64,000 bases of DNA. It comes from Rhizobiaceae bacterium (lineage in GTDB: Bacteria > Pseudomonadota > Alphaproteobacteria > Rhizobiales > Rhizobiaceae). The stretch is from positions 25,206 to 89,205 of the forward strand of contig JANQMU010000097.1 in NCBI GenBank assembly GCA_028279875.1, in the 5' to 3' direction. The notes below the pieces were generated by a model, which made no database searches, was not told the DNA's origin, and saw only the letters and a program-made list of their open reading frames with translations. The position numbers were made by a program, and so were the translations under genes. This document shows, in pieces, positions 17,800-28,058 of this stretch (the stretch's first letter is position 1; the number at the start of each line of letters is the position of its first letter).

Positions 17800-19995
17800 C
17801 TAAAGCGCGTTGTCGCTTGACTGGATCGCCTGCCAGATGGCACAGGCGGTCAGCGGCAGGGGCAGCGACGTGACGCCGAGCGGCGCCAGCGCGTCGAAGG
17901 CGGCGTTGTAGATGGCGGCCGGCGCGCCGATGGTGCCGGCTTCGCCGACGCCCTTGGCGCCGAGCAGATTGACCGGCGAAGCGGTCTGCATATGGATGAC
18001 CTCGACCAGCGGCATGTCGGCGGCGCGCGGCAGGGCGTAGTCCATCAACGAGCCGGTGATCAACTGGCCGTCATCATCATAGACGAGCCGCTCGAGTATC
18101 GCCTCGCCGAGGCCCTGGGCAATGCCGCCGCGGATCTGTCCCTCGGCCATTTTCGGATTGATCAGCGTTCCGACATCGTCGAGACAAGTCATTTTCTCGA
18201 CGGTCAGAACCCCGGTTTCCGGGTCGATGGCGATCTGCGCCAGATAGCAGCCATATCCCCAGGCTTCGCCGCCGCTCTCATAGCGGACGGACGCCTCGAC
18301 CGCGCATCCAGGTGTCAGGGAGCCGCCGGATTTTTCAAGCGCCTTGCGCGCGGCCATGACCACGGCGCTGCCGCCGATGGCGGTGCTGCGGCTGGCCAGG
18401 GCGCCAATGCCCTCGGGGCTGTCCCGTGTGTCGCCGAATTGCACGGTGACCCGTTCAAGGCCGCAGCCGAGTTCATCGGCGGCAATCTGCGCAAAGGCCG
18501 TTTCGCGGCCATGTCCCTGCGAGCTGCCGCCGCTGCGGACGACCACGGTGCCGTCGGGATGGAGGCGCACGGCGGCGCTTTCCCAGCCCGTCCCGCAGGG
18601 TTCGACAAAGAAGCCGGCGCCGATGCCGACGATCTCGCCCTGCCCGCGGCGCCGTTCCCGGGCCCGGCACGCATCGGCATAGGCGGCCGATTTGACCAGC
18701 ACAGACAGCGCTTCGGGATAATTGCCGGAATCCAGTGTCGCGCCCGTTGTCCGGCGGCAGGGCATCGCGGCCGGGGAGACCAGGTTGATGCGGCGCAGTT
18801 CCATCGGATCGATCTCCATTCGCCGCGCCGCTTCCTCGACGAGCCGTTCCATCAGCATGGCGGCCTCGGGCCGGCCGGCGCCGCGATAGATGCCGACCGG
18901 AGCGGTATTGGTGCGGATACCGGTGGTTCGCAGGTCGAAATCCACGATGTTGTACGGGCCGGGCAATATTCTGGCGGCGTTCCAGGCCGGAATCGCGGCG
19001 CTGTTGGTCAGCCAGCAGCCGACCGGGGCCGTGATTTCGGCCTCTAGGCCCAGAAAGACACCGCTTTCGGAGAGGGCCAACCGGCCGCGGGTCAAAAGGC
19101 CGCGGCCATGCGAGGCCGACAGCAGATCCTCGCTGCGGCTTGCCGTCCAGCGCACGGAGCGCCGCAATTCGAAGGCCGCCCAGACGGCAAAGACCTCTTC
19201 GGGGTAAAGGGAAGCCTTGAGGCCGAACGCGCCGCCGACATCCGGCGCAACCACCCGGACCCGCGCCGGGTCCAGAGCGAGGATGTTGGCCAATTCCGTC
19301 CGGGCCCGGTGCGGCGTCTGCGTCGACAGCCAGACCGTCAAGCCTTCCTCATCCGGTTCATAGCGGACCGCTATCGCCCGGTTTTCCAGCGGCGAGGGCG
19401 CCAGTCGGGGATGGCGCACCTCCACCTCGACAATATGGTCGGCATCGGCGAAGGCCCGGCCCGGATCGCCCTGACGCCACCGTTTGGCGAATGGAGAAAA
19501 TCCACTCTCATCATCCGGCGTGAAACAGGCCACGCTGCCGGAATCGTCGAGATCGATTTCCGCCATCTCGCCGGCATCATGGGCCGCCATGGCAGTTTCC
19601 GCCAGGATCGCGGCAACCGGCTGGCCGACGGCCAATACGTGATCATGGGCGAGAACCGGATAGGCGGTCGCGGCCACCGGGCCGAGGATCGGATTGACCG
19701 CGAGGTCTCCGAGATGCGCGACATGGCCGCCGTGAAAAGCGGCGACGACACCATCGCGGCCGCGCGCCGCTTCGAGATCACAGCCGGCTATCTTTCCACC
19801 CGCCACCGGGCTTCTGATAAAGGACACATGCAGGGCGTCCGGCAGGGCGATATCGGCAACAAAGGCGCCGCGGCCGGTGACCAGCCGGTGGTCCTCGCGA
19901 CGCGGCGGCGACTGGCCAATCGGACGGGATCCGACCGCATCCTGTGGATATACCCTGCTGATGGTGGCCAAGGGTCCTGCCCCGGATTGCAACAA
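17800..19995 (-). CDS. Second molybdenum hydroxylase large subunit (CoxL-like), orphan
   Basis: This is a second molybdopterin-binding catalytic subunit of the xanthine dehydrogenase family, up to 731 residues. The active-site loop is IYRGAGRPEA, again form II-like. DVGGAFGLK, GGSSQGHGRETAFAQI and GVGEAGTIGAPAAIYNA mark the cofactor and catalytic regions. Unlike the 3-7 kb cluster, no small (Fe-S) or medium (FAD) subunit gene is adjacent. The track start at 19995 is a TTG without a clear ribosome-binding site; conserved sequence begins around IGQSPPRREDHRLVTGRG, so the true start is uncertain. The LysR gene lies 115 bases upstream in the same orientation. Confidence 0.88.
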   Translation of the reverse strand: MLQSGAGPLATISRVYPQDAVGSRPIGQSPPRREDHRLVTGRGAFVADIALPDALHVSFIRSPVAGGKIAGCDLEAARGRDGVVAAFHGGHVAHLGDLAVNPILGPVAATAYPVLAHDHVLAVGQPVAAILAETAMAAHDAGEMAEIDLDDSGSVACFTPDDESGFSPFAKRWRQGDPGRAFADADHIVEVEVRHPRLAPSPLENRAIAVRYEPDEEGLTVWLSTQTPHRARTELANILALDPARVRVVAPDVGGAFGLKASLYPEEVFAVWAAFELRRSVRWTASRSEDLLSASHGRGLLTRGRLALSESGVFLGLEAEITAPVGCWLTNSAAIPAWNAARILPGPYNIVDFDLRTTGIRTNTAPVGIYRGAGRPEAAMLMERLVEEAARRMEIDPMELRRINLVSPAAMPCRRTTGATLDSGNYPEALSVLVKSAAYADACRARERRRGQGEIVGIGAGFFVEPCGTGWESAAVRLHPDGTVVVRSGGSSQGHGRETAFAQIAADELGCGLERVTVQFGDTRDSPEGIGALASRSTAIGGSAVVMAARKALEKSGGSLTPGCAVEASVRYESGGEAWGYGCYLAQIAIDPETGVLTVEKMTCLDDVGTLINPKMAEGQIRGGIAQGLGEAILERLVYDDDGQLITGSLMDYALPRAADMPLVEVIHMQTASPVNLLGAKGVGEAGTIGAPAAIYNAAFDALAPLGVTSLPLPLTACAIWQAIQSSDNAL

Positions 19996-20110
19996 TCGCC
20001 GGCAACGGTGGCTGCGTTCCGGCAGCCGCCATATTGCATATCGATCCGGCTGGCGCCCATTTCGATTTTCGGATTTTGGTATCGGATAACGCGATAGCGA
20101 CCCTTGCTGG

Positions 20111-21088
20111 CTATGCGTTCTGGAGCGGGCCCAGAGCCGCGATCTCGGCGGCCAGGCTCCTGAGCTCCTCGAGGAATTGCAGCGCGGCGGGCGACAGCAG
20201 ATCGAGACTTCGGTAGGACACGCCGACCGGGCTGTTCGAAATATTCAGCGGGCAGGAAACGGTAGCCAGCAGGCCTTGCGCAATTTCCTGCCGGACAACG
20301 TCATAGGGCAATATGCACAGCATGTCGGTCGACGCCAGGAGTGCCCGGTTGGTCAGGAACGAAACGCATTCGACCGCATTGGACGGCGGCGGATGGCCGC
20401 GGTCGAAGAACTCCCGGTCGATCTGGCGCCGCAGCGTCGTCTGTACCGGCGGCAGGATCCAGTTGCAGCCGGCGAGGTCGCCGAAATCCACGCTGGCCGG
20501 GCGGGCCAGCGGATGGTCCGGGCCGCAGACGATGACCACCTTCTCGCGATAGAGCAGTTCCTGCGACAGATCCTCGCGATAGCGGTATTCGGGCAGCCGG
20601 CCGACCACCATGTCGAGATCGCCGGTGTGCAGAAGCGGCATCAGGAAATCATTGGCGCCGTCGCGAACGACAATGCTGACATTGGGTCGCAGGCGATGTA
20701 CCCGCTCGATGGTGCGCGGCAAAAGCACCGCCGACGCCGTCAGCAGGGTTCCGACGACCACCCGGCCGCCGAGCCCCTGGTTGAGATCGTCCAGTTCCTG
20801 GGCGGCATGGGAAATCTGCGCCAGGATGAGCTTGCCGTGGCGCACCAGCGCCTCGCCGAATTCGGTGGGAATGACACCGCGATTGGTGCGGTCGAAAAGC
20901 GTGACCGCGAAGTCGATTTCCAGGTCCTTGAGCAGCTTGGTGGCGGCCGGCTGTGAGATGTTGAGCTCGTCGGCGGCATGCAGGATGCTCTTGTGTTCCG
21001 ATATCGCCACGAGCAGCCGAAGCTGCTTGAGCTTCAGGCGCGTCGATACCCGTTCGATGATCTTGACGTGACGGTTTCTGCTGGCCAT
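20111..21088 (-). CDS. LysR family transcriptional regulator
   Basis: This 325-residue regulator has the N-terminal winged helix-turn-helix (LKLKQLRLLVAISEHKSILHAADELNISQPAATKLLKDLE, about residues 18-60) and the usual C-terminal co-inducer domain, with GGRVVVGTLLTASAVLLPRTI opening the ligand fold. It resembles the GbpR/PcaQ branch of the family in its linker. It precedes the orphan CoxL-like gene on the same strand, so it may control it. The effector is unknown. Confidence 0.9.
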   Translation of the reverse strand: MASRNRHVKIIERVSTRLKLKQLRLLVAISEHKSILHAADELNISQPAATKLLKDLEIDFAVTLFDRTNRGVIPTEFGEALVRHGKLILAQISHAAQELDDLNQGLGGRVVVGTLLTASAVLLPRTIERVHRLRPNVSIVVRDGANDFLMPLLHTGDLDMVVGRLPEYRYREDLSQELLYREKVVIVCGPDHPLARPASVDFGDLAGCNWILPPVQTTLRRQIDREFFDRGHPPPSNAVECVSFLTNRALLASTDMLCILPYDVVRQEIAQGLLATVSCPLNISNSPVGVSYRSLDLLSPAALQFLEELRSLAAEIAALGPLQNA

Positions 21089-21154
21089 CCCGTGGCTATA
21101 GCGTTTTGGAATATCTGTTTCAATGGCTCTGTCTTATCGGGATAGCTGACCGGA

Positions 21155-22027
21155 TCAGCCGTTCCAGCGGCCATCTTTCCACAGGGCGGTCAGGGCGGCA
21201 CGGTAATCGGGATAGCGAAAGCCGTAGCCGGATTCCTTGAGCTTGCGGTTCGAGACCCGTTTGTTCTCGCCATAGAACGACCGCGCCATCGGCGAGAGAT
21301 CGGCGGTTTCGAAAGCGATCTCCGGGGGCGGCGCGATGCCCATCAGTTCGCTGGCGAAGGCGACCACATCCTGCGGCGGCGCCGGTTCGTCGTCAGTGAC
21401 GTTCCACAAACCGTCGGCCGTGTGCGCGGCCAGATGCGCGGTCGCCCCGGCAATGTCGTCGACATGGATGCGATTGAAGACCTGACCGGGCTTGACCAGC
21501 CGGCGGGCGGTTCCGGCATGCAGCTTGACCAGTGCGTTGCGGCCGGGCCCGTAAATGCCTGAAAGCCGCAATATGGAGACGGGCAGGCCGGTCCGCTCCG
21601 CCCAGCCCGTCCACGCCCTTTCCGCCGCGTCGCGCCAGAGCGAGCGCTGCGACACCGGCCGGCACGGTGTGTCTTCATCCACCCAGCGTCCCTGGTGGTC
21701 GCCATAGACGCCGACGGTCGACAGATAGCCGACCCATTGCAGGTCCGGCATCCAGTCGGTCAGCGCGCCGCCGGCAAGGCGCAATACCGGATCGCCGGCC
21801 TCAGCCGGTGCGATCGACTGAACGAGATGGGTGACGGGCCGGAGCGCGTCCCTCAATTCTGCTGATATTTGCGCCCCGCCGAAACAAACCGGTTCGATCC
21901 CATCGTCGGCAAGCGCCGGAAATCGCTCCAGGGCACGCGTCGTGCCGCCGATCCAGGCGGCGCGATCCCGCAATTCCCGTGCGATGGCGCGGCCCGAATA
22001 TCCGGCGCCGAAAATGAATAGATGCAT
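21155..22027 (-). CDS. NAD(P)-dependent epimerase/dehydratase family protein (extended SDR, YeeZ-like)
   Basis: This 290-residue Rossmann-fold protein begins MHLFIFGAGYSGRAIAREL, a GxGYxG dinucleotide-binding motif at the extreme N-terminus. LQWVGYLSTVGVYGDHQG contains the central strand and active-site Ser/Tyr region of extended SDRs. VFNRIHVDDIAGA is a further conserved strand. The catalytic YxxxK is not canonical, as in the YeeZ group, so enzymatic activity is uncertain. It follows queG by 5 bases, so it is probably in the GST-queG operon. Confidence 0.82.
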   Translation of the reverse strand: MHLFIFGAGYSGRAIARELRDRAAWIGGTTRALERFPALADDGIEPVCFGGAQISAELRDALRPVTHLVQSIAPAEAGDPVLRLAGGALTDWMPDLQWVGYLSTVGVYGDHQGRWVDEDTPCRPVSQRSLWRDAAERAWTGWAERTGLPVSILRLSGIYGPGRNALVKLHAGTARRLVKPGQVFNRIHVDDIAGATAHLAAHTADGLWNVTDDEPAPPQDVVAFASELMGIAPPPEIAFETADLSPMARSFYGENKRVSNRKLKESGYGFRYPDYRAALTALWKDGRWNG

Positions 22028-22032
22028 TGCGA

Positions 22033-23211
22033 TTACCCCGCTGCCCTGCCGCCGTGATCGTGATGGTCAGCTGCTCTCTGCCACTCGACAAGGACCGTGT
22101 CATCGGCCTCGTCGCCGTGTTCGTCGCGCAGCGCCAGGAAGGTCGATCCGGCGAGAAGGCGGGACAACGCCCACACCGCGGCGCCGCGGACCAGCGCCGC
22201 CGGGTCCGAGAGCGCGGCCCGGCAGGCCGGGACGAGCGCCGGATCGGCGGCATTGCCGCAGGCGATCAGGACGTTGCGGATAAACCGGTCGCGGCCGATG
22301 CGCTTGACAGGGGATCCCGAAAACAGCGCCCTGAAACCCGCATCATCGAGTCCGGCAAGATCGGCAAGACGCGGCGCCTTGAGATCATCGCGCGCCTGCA
22401 GTTTCGCCTCGCGCGCGGCGCTGGCGAATTTGTTCCAGGGGCAGACCGCCAGGCAATCGTCGCAGCCGAAGACGCGGTTGCCGATCGCCGCGCGAAACGC
22501 ATGGGGGATCGGTCCCTTGTGCTCGATCGTCAGATAGGAAATGCAGCGGCGCGCATCGAGCTGATAGGGCGCCGGAAAGGCGTCGGTCGGACAGATGTCG
22601 AGGCATGCCCGGCACGATCCGCAATGATCGATCTCCGGCGGGTCGGCCGGCAGATCCTCGGTGGTGAAGATCGAGCCGAGGAACAGCCAGGACCCGTGAT
22701 CGCGGCTCACCAGATTGCTGTGTTTGCCCTGCCAGCCGACACCGGCCCTTGCGGCCAGCGGCTTTTCCATGACCGGGGCCGTGTCGACAAAGACCTTGAC
22801 GGAACAGCCGGCGCGGGCGGCGAAACGCCCCGCTATGCCCTTCAATCGCCCCTTGATGATGTCGTGGTAGTCCCGGTTCCGGGCATAGACGGAAATCGCC
22901 GCCCGGTCCCATTGCTCCAGGATGCGCAAAGGGTCGTGCTGCGGGCCGTAATTCAGCCCGACCATCAGCACGGAGCGGACATCGGGCCACAGGGCCCTCG
23001 GGTCGCGGCGCCGCGCCCTGGTGTCCTGCATCCATTGCATGGTGGCGTGGCGCCCGTCGGCGAGATAGGCGTCGAGGCCGGCGGGCGCAAAATCCTCGAT
23101 CGCCGCCGGATCGACGATGCGCGCCGCGTCGAACCCCGCCGCCAGCGCGTCATCGACCAGGAATGTCTTCAACCGCTGCTGCCGGGACGGCTTGAGGGTC
23201 GCGGCGTGCAT
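22033..23211 (-). CDS. queG: Epoxyqueuosine reductase
   Basis: QueG carries out the last step of queuosine synthesis, reducing epoxyqueuosine in the wobble position of GUN-decoding tRNAs, and uses cobalamin plus two [4Fe-4S] clusters. Both cluster motifs are visible: [16 protein letters not shown] and [11 protein letters not shown], separated by the [15 protein letters not shown] segment typical of QueG. A HEAT-like stretch ([18 protein letters not shown]) at the C-terminus is the tRNA-binding extension. The protein is 392 residues. It is flanked at 3 and 5 bases by the GST and epimerase genes. Confidence 0.95.
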   Translation of the reverse strand: MHAATLKPSRQQRLKTFLVDDALAAGFDAARIVDPAAIEDFAPAGLDAYLADGRHATMQWMQDTRARRRDPRALWPDVRSVLMVGLNYGPQHDPLRILEQWDRAAISVYARNRDYHDIIKGRLKGIAGRFAARAGCSVKVFVDTAPVMEKPLAARAGVGWQGKHSNLVSRDHGSWLFLGSIFTTEDLPADPPEIDHCGSCRACLDICPTDAFPAPYQLDARRCISYLTIEHKGPIPHAFRAAIGNRVFGCDDCLAVCPWNKFASAAREAKLQARDDLKAPRLADLAGLDDAGFRALFSGSPVKRIGRDRFIRNVLIACGNAADPALVPACRAALSDPAALVRGAAVWALSRLLAGSTFLALRDEHGDEADDTVLVEWQRAADHHDHGGRAAG

Positions 23212-23214
23212 CGG

Positions 23215-23907
23215 TCAAAAATCCAGGTCCGCATAATGCGATACGGGAGACATGTTGCGGACACGGTCGCCGAGCAGCGGCCGGAAGGACGGGCGCGATT
23301 TGATGCGCTGATACCAGTCCCTGGCCTGCGGCGCTTCGTTCCAGGCAATTTCGCCGAGATAATCGAGAGCCGACAGCGCGCCGGCGGCGGCGAGGTCGGC
23401 ATAGCTCAGCGTCGCCCCGGCCATCCAGTTGCGGCTGGCCGCCAGCCAGTCGATATATCTGAGATGCTGGTGAATATTGGCCCGGCCGGTCCGCAGCGCC
23501 TTGGAATCGGGTGCACCGCCGCCGCGATCCTTGGGCATGAGCAGCTTGAAGATCCGTTCGCGGACCAGGTGGCGCGTCACATCATGTTCGAGCTTGATCA
23601 AAAACCAGTCCATCAGGCGGCGCACTTCGCCGCGCTGGATGGGGTCTTCGGGCAGCAGGCGGTGCTGCTTGTGAAAGACGCCTTGTGTCTCATCGATGAA
23701 TTCGGCAACGACGCCGGCGCCGCAAAAGGCATGGAGCGATTCATCGACATAGACCGGCAGCGTCAGGGCCGGGTTGAGCGCCAGGAAGTCGGCCCGGCGC
23801 TCCCAGGGCCGCTCCTCCAGCAAATCCGTTTCCAGCTCGTATTCATTGAGAACCAGACGAATGAAACGCGACGCGGCGGACATCGGATGGTGATACAGGC
23901 TCGGCAT
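23215..23907 (-). CDS. Glutathione S-transferase family protein
   Basis: This is a cytoplasmic GST-fold protein of 230 residues. The track start at 24036 is too long; ATG 23907 gives MPSLYHHPMSAASRFIRLVLNEY, the N-terminal thioredoxin-like domain with the active-site Ser region. LNPALTLPVYVDE carries the cis-Pro motif, and the C-terminal all-helical domain has WMAGATLSYADLAAAGALS. It is the first gene of the GST-queG-epimerase run, with a 158-base divergent gap to uppP. Confidence 0.9.
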   Translation of the reverse strand: MPSLYHHPMSAASRFIRLVLNEYELETDLLEERPWERRADFLALNPALTLPVYVDESLHAFCGAGVVAEFIDETQGVFHKQHRLLPEDPIQRGEVRRLMDWFLIKLEHDVTRHLVRERIFKLLMPKDRGGGAPDSKALRTGRANIHQHLRYIDWLAASRNWMAGATLSYADLAAAGALSALDYLGEIAWNEAPQARDWYQRIKSRPSFRPLLGDRVRNMSPVSHYADLDF

Positions 23908-24065
23908 GTCGTGACGGTCTTTCCCGTGTGTTGATGAACGCCCGAATTGTCTGGAAATATTCGGCAAAAAAGCTATAGGGTTTCGCATCGGGTGACACAA
24001 GCGCGGCCGGAACGGCTGGAATATCCCTCCAAACACATGAACGGGACTGTTTAGAGCGAGTGGTG

Positions 24066-24878
24066 ATGGCTGAACAGACGATTATTGGTGCCCTGCTGCT
24101 TGGAATCCTGGAGGGCCTGACTGAATTCCTGCCCGTCTCGTCCACCGGACATATACTTCTGGCCGGCCACTTCCTGGGGTTCAAATCGCCCGGCAACACA
24201 TTCGAGGTGCTGATCCAGTTCGGCGCGATCCTGGCGATCTTGTCGGTCTATTTTTCGCGGCTCGTCACCCTGGCGGTCGCGCTGCCGACGAGCAGCCGGG
24301 CCCGCCGTTTCGTGACCGGCGTGGTGTTGGCCTTCCTGCCGGCGGCGTTTGTCGGCGTCATGGCCCATGGTTTCATCAAGACCGTGTTGTTCGAGACCCC
24401 TGTCCTGATCTGCATCGTGCTCATTGTCGGCGGCGTGATCCTGCTGTTTATCGACCGCCTGTCGACCGAACCCAAATACACTGATGTGATGGACTTTCCG
24501 GTGTCGCTGTCGTTCCGCATCGGCCTGTTCCAGTGCCTGGCCATGATTCCGGGCACCTCGCGTTCGGGCGCCACTATCGTCGGGGCGCTGCTGATGGGTA
24601 CCGACAAGAGGTCGGCGGCGGAATTTTCGTTCTTTCTGGCGATGCCGACCATGGCCGGCGCCTTCACCTATGATCTCTACAAGAACTACGGCCAGCTATC
24701 GGCCGACGATTTTTCGTTCATCGCCATCGGCTTCATCGCGGCCTTCGTCAGCGGCGTGTTCGTCGTCCGCAGCCTGCTGGGTTTCGTCGCCACCCACGGC
24801 TTTGCGCTTTTTGCCTGGTGGCGCATCGTCGTCGGCACGGCCGGCCTGATCGGTCTGGCGGCGCAGGGCCTGTCGTGA
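24066..24878 (+). CDS. uppP: Undecaprenyl-diphosphatase
   Basis: UppP (BacA) dephosphorylates undecaprenyl pyrophosphate in the inner membrane, recycling the lipid carrier for peptidoglycan and other envelope polymers. Both conserved active-site regions are present: [14 protein letters not shown] near residue 18 and [17 protein letters not shown] near 160. Multiple membrane segments fill the 270 residues. The track start is a GTG at 24060; the ATG at 24066 ([13 protein letters not shown]) is preferred. Its stop overlaps the GTG start of the hydantoinase-like gene. Confidence 0.95.
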   Translation: MAEQTIIGALLLGILEGLTEFLPVSSTGHILLAGHFLGFKSPGNTFEVLIQFGAILAILSVYFSRLVTLAVALPTSSRARRFVTGVVLAFLPAAFVGVMAHGFIKTVLFETPVLICIVLIVGGVILLFIDRLSTEPKYTDVMDFPVSLSFRIGLFQCLAMIPGTSRSGATIVGALLMGTDKRSAAEFSFFLAMPTMAGAFTYDLYKNYGQLSADDFSFIAIGFIAAFVSGVFVVRSLLGFVATHGFALFAWWRIVVGTAGLIGLAAQGLS

Positions 24879-26872
24879 CAGCCCCGCTTTTCCTCGGCAT
24901 CGACACCGGCGGCACCTATACCGATGCGGTGCTGTTCAGCGAGACCGAGGGCGTCGTCGCCAAGGCCAAATCGCTGACCACCCGCCACGACCTGGCGATC
25001 GGGATCGAGGGTGCGGTCTCGCAGGTGCTCGAAGACAGCGGCGCGCCCGCCATTCATCTGGTCTCGCTGTCGACGACGCTTGCCACCAATGCCCTTGTGG
25101 AAGGCCAGGGCGGCCGGGCGGCGCTGGTGATGATCGGTTTCGGGCCGAACGACCTTCAGCGCGACGGCCTCGGTGACGCGCTTGGGCAGGATCCGGTCAT
25201 TTTCGCCGAGGGCGGGCACAATGTGCACGGGCGGGAAAACGCGCTGAATCTGACCCCGCTGGACGCGGCGCTGGACAGGCTGAAGACGGATGTCGAGGCC
25301 GTCGCGATCGCCGGCTATTTCGCCGTGCGCAATCCGGCCCATGAGATCGCCGCCCGCGATCTGGTGCGCGAGCGCACCGGCCTGCCGGTCACCTGCAGCC
25401 ATGAGCTGTCCTCAAGGCTCGGCGGTCCGCGCCGGGCACTGACGACGCTTCTCAATGCGCGGCTTGTCGCCATGATCGACGCCCTGATCGGATCGACGGA
25501 AACCTATCTGAAGCGCCGTGGCATCGACGCGCCGCTGATGGTGGTGCGCGGCGACGGCGCCCTGATCGCCTCGCGGGTGGCCCGGTCGCGGCCGATTGAA
25601 ACGATCCTGTCGGGACCGGCTGCCAGCATTGTCGGCGCGCATCACCTCACAGGCACCGCCAATGGCGTCGTCTCCGATATTGGCGGAACGACGACCGATA
25701 TCGCCATTCTCGAAGACGGCCGGCCACGGCTCGACCCCGACGGGGCGGTGGTCGGCGGATTCCGCACCATGGTCGAGGCCGTGGCGATGCGGACATTCGG
25801 CCTCGGCGGCGATTCGGAGGTGCATGTCGACGAGACCGGGCTGGAAGCCAGACTGTCTCTCGGGCCACGGCGTGTGGTGCCGCTCAGCCTCGCGGCCGAT
25901 CTTGATCCCGGACCGGTTCTGGAGGCGCTCGACCGACAGCGGCAGAGCCGACAGCCCGGGCGACTCGACGGCCGGTTTGCGCGGCTGACCGGCCCCGGAA
26001 GCCAGGCAGCGACCGGGCTGCAGCCGCATGAAACCGCGCTGCTCGAACGGCTGAACGACCGGTTCGCACCGCTCGACAGGCTGTTGCGCGCCACGCCGCA
26101 GCGCGCCACGCTGGATAGGCTCGTCGCCCGCGGCCTGGCGCAGATCGCCGGGGTCACGCCCTCCGACGCCATGCATATTATGAGCCGGCAAACGAACTGG
26201 AACCGGGAGGCGGCACTGGCCGGCGGTGCGCTGATGGCGCGGCGCAAAAGCGGAGCCGGAAAACCCGTCGCCGAGAACGCCGAGGCCCTGGCGGCGATGA
26301 TCATCGACCGGCTGACACGCCGGTCCGCCGAAATGATCCTTTCCGCCTGCCTTGCAGAGGACGGACGCACCGCGATCGATCCGGCATCGTCGCCGCCGAT
26401 CGGCGATGCGCTGGCCCGGCGACCGGGCATCGTGCGGTTTTCCCTCGCCCTGGACCGGCCGCTGATCGGTCTCGGTGCCTCGGCCGGCAGCTATTATCCG
26501 GCCGTCGCGGACATGCTGGATTCGCCGGCAATCATCCCCGCCGACGCCGATGTCGCCAATGCCATCGGCGCGGTGGTCGGACAGGTGCGCGCCACCATCG
26601 AGGTCGTGGTGTCGCATCCGCAGGACGAGATCTTTGTTGTCAATGGAGCAACGGTCAGCGAACGCCACGGCAATGAACACGAGGCGATGGGCCGGGCCCG
26701 TGACGTCTCACGGGCGGCGGCGGTGGACGCGGCGGTCGCCGCCGGCGCCCTCGATCCGGCGGTGACGCTCAGCGAAGAGATCGTGGCGCCTGTTATGGAC
26801 GGCACCCGCACATTCATCGAGGCGCGGGTGTCGGCAACAGCCTCCGGACGGCCCAGAACCGTGCGGCCTTAG
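24875..26872 (+). CDS. Hydantoinase/oxoprolinase family protein (HyuA-like)
   Basis: This is an ASKHA-fold ATP-dependent hydrolase related to N-methylhydantoinase A and 5-oxoprolinase. The track start at 24818 is inside uppP; GTG 24875 overlaps the uppP stop (GTGA) and gives [19 protein letters not shown], the phosphate-1 motif. The second phosphate-binding motif reads [13 protein letters not shown] and [11 protein letters not shown] precedes it. At 665 residues it is a normal-length A subunit. The B subunit (HyuB) usually found next to it is absent here, so its partner and substrate are unknown. Coupling to uppP is structural and not an obvious pathway link. Confidence 0.85.
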   Translation: MTAPLFLGIDTGGTYTDAVLFSETEGVVAKAKSLTTRHDLAIGIEGAVSQVLEDSGAPAIHLVSLSTTLATNALVEGQGGRAALVMIGFGPNDLQRDGLGDALGQDPVIFAEGGHNVHGRENALNLTPLDAALDRLKTDVEAVAIAGYFAVRNPAHEIAARDLVRERTGLPVTCSHELSSRLGGPRRALTTLLNARLVAMIDALIGSTETYLKRRGIDAPLMVVRGDGALIASRVARSRPIETILSGPAASIVGAHHLTGTANGVVSDIGGTTTDIAILEDGRPRLDPDGAVVGGFRTMVEAVAMRTFGLGGDSEVHVDETGLEARLSLGPRRVVPLSLAADLDPGPVLEALDRQRQSRQPGRLDGRFARLTGPGSQAATGLQPHETALLERLNDRFAPLDRLLRATPQRATLDRLVARGLAQIAGVTPSDAMHIMSRQTNWNREAALAGGALMARRKSGAGKPVAENAEALAAMIIDRLTRRSAEMILSACLAEDGRTAIDPASSPPIGDALARRPGIVRFSLALDRPLIGLGASAGSYYPAVADMLDSPAIIPADADVANAIGAVVGQVRATIEVVVSHPQDEIFVVNGATVSERHGNEHEAMGRARDVSRAAAVDAAVAAGALDPAVTLSEEIVAPVMDGTRTFIEARVSATASGRPRTVRP

Positions 26873-27441
26873 ATCACGATCACCGTCGTGCCGAGCGGCA
26901 CGCGGTCGAACAGGTCGATGACATGTTCGTTGATCATGCGGATGCAGCCATTGGACACCGAGCGGCCGACGGAATCGGGCTGGGTCGTTCCGTGAATGCG
27001 GTAATAGGTGTCGCGCCCGCCACGATAGAGATAGAGCGCCCGCGCGCCGAGCGGATTGTTGGGGCCGCCTGGCACGCCCTTGGCATAACGTGCGTATTTC
27101 CGCGGCTCGCGGCGGATCATGTTGTCGGTCGGCCGCCAGCTTGGCCATTCGGCCTTGCGGGCGATCGTCGCCTTGCCCTTGAAAGAGCGCCCGGCCTTAC
27201 CAACGCCGACACCGTAGCGCCGGGCTCGGAACCGGGTCTGGACCAGATAGAGGAAATGGTTGTCCGGATCGACGACGATGGTCCCGGGTGCATAGCCGGT
27301 GAAGCGGACCGATTGCGGCTCATAGCGCGGATCGAGCTTGAAGTTCTTGTATTTCTTGGTGTGGTGCGCCTGGGCGCCGGTGGCCGATTGCGCTGCCACC
27401 ATCGCCAACCCGCCGAGCAGGATATTTCGTCTGGAAAGCAT
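26869..27441 (-). CDS. L,D-transpeptidase (YkuD domain), likely Tat-exported
   Basis: This 190-residue periplasmic enzyme has an N-terminal twin-arginine-like signal (MLSRRNILLGGLAMVAAQSA), unlike the lipoprotein paralogue at 2294-2932. The YkuD active site is RIHGTTQPDSVGRSVSNGCIRM with the nucleophilic Cys near residue 166. VVDPDNHFLYLV and YGVGVGKAG are the early domain strands, and NPLGARALYLY is shared with the paralogue. Small L,D-transpeptidases of this type in Hyphomicrobiales contribute to 3-3 cross-links or attach outer-membrane proteins; which applies here is unknown. Its end overlaps the convergent HyuA-like gene by 4 bases. Confidence 0.9.
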   Translation of the reverse strand: MLSRRNILLGGLAMVAAQSATGAQAHHTKKYKNFKLDPRYEPQSVRFTGYAPGTIVVDPDNHFLYLVQTRFRARRYGVGVGKAGRSFKGKATIARKAEWPSWRPTDNMIRREPRKYARYAKGVPGGPNNPLGARALYLYRGGRDTYYRIHGTTQPDSVGRSVSNGCIRMINEHVIDLFDRVPLGTTVIVI

Positions 27442-27516
27442 GGTTGCTACCCCCTATTGTCTGACATTGCCTATCGGCTCCGCCCGTTCAGGGCGGCGCC
27501 GGTTCGATCGATCCCG

Positions 27517-27861
27517 TCAGACGATCGGCGGGCGCAACGGAATGCGGCACGAAACGGGGGCGCCACCGGGGTGCTCGACACGATCGTGCATTTTCGGTGC
27601 GCCGGAGAACAATATGTCGACATCGACAATGAGATAGGTGCAGTCGGAGTTGCAGACCGACTGGGACGAGGATGTCTCGATCTGTTCCTTCATGCAGCAT
27701 TTTTCGGCCGGTTCGCCGGCTTGGCTTTGCGTGATCAACACCGTCGAAATGGATTGCTGCTGCCCGGCAATCCGCGCCCGTTCGATATCGGGCGGGCCGG
27801 CCATGGCGCTATTGGCGGCGGCCAGAAAAACCAGCAATGCAGCAAGCAGCAGATGTCTCAT
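27517..27861 (-). CDS. Small secreted protein of unknown function
   Basis: This 114-residue product begins with a convincing signal peptide from ATG 27861 (MRHLLLAALLVFLAAANSAMA). The mature part contains a CC pair (EKCCMKEQIET) and SVCNSDCTYLIVDVD, so it may form disulfides. I do not recognise the family. No strong ribosome-binding site is visible. It lies 75 bases upstream of the second L,D-transpeptidase on the same strand. Plus-strand ORFs over this stretch lack such features and are treated as shadows. Confidence 0.6.
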   Translation of the reverse strand: MRHLLLAALLVFLAAANSAMAGPPDIERARIAGQQQSISTVLITQSQAGEPAEKCCMKEQIETSSSQSVCNSDCTYLIVDVDILFSGAPKMHDRVEHPGGAPVSCRIPLRPPIV

Positions 27862-28058
27862 GCGGCGAAAATACGGCAAAGTCTTAAAGCTTTCTATACC
27901 GCATCGATCACGCATCGGTGAGGTCCGACCATTTCATCCGCCGCCGGCCTTTGCGGCTTCGGGATGAGCGCCATGACCCGGGTCACAATAGTCTGACGCG
28001 ATATGGGGTCGGGTCTGGTTATTCGACGGCAAAACGCATCAAGGGATTTGCGTCGGCA

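Noticed and set aside
22027-23934. 635-codon plus-strand ORF
   Set aside because: Antisense shadow of queG and the GST gene.
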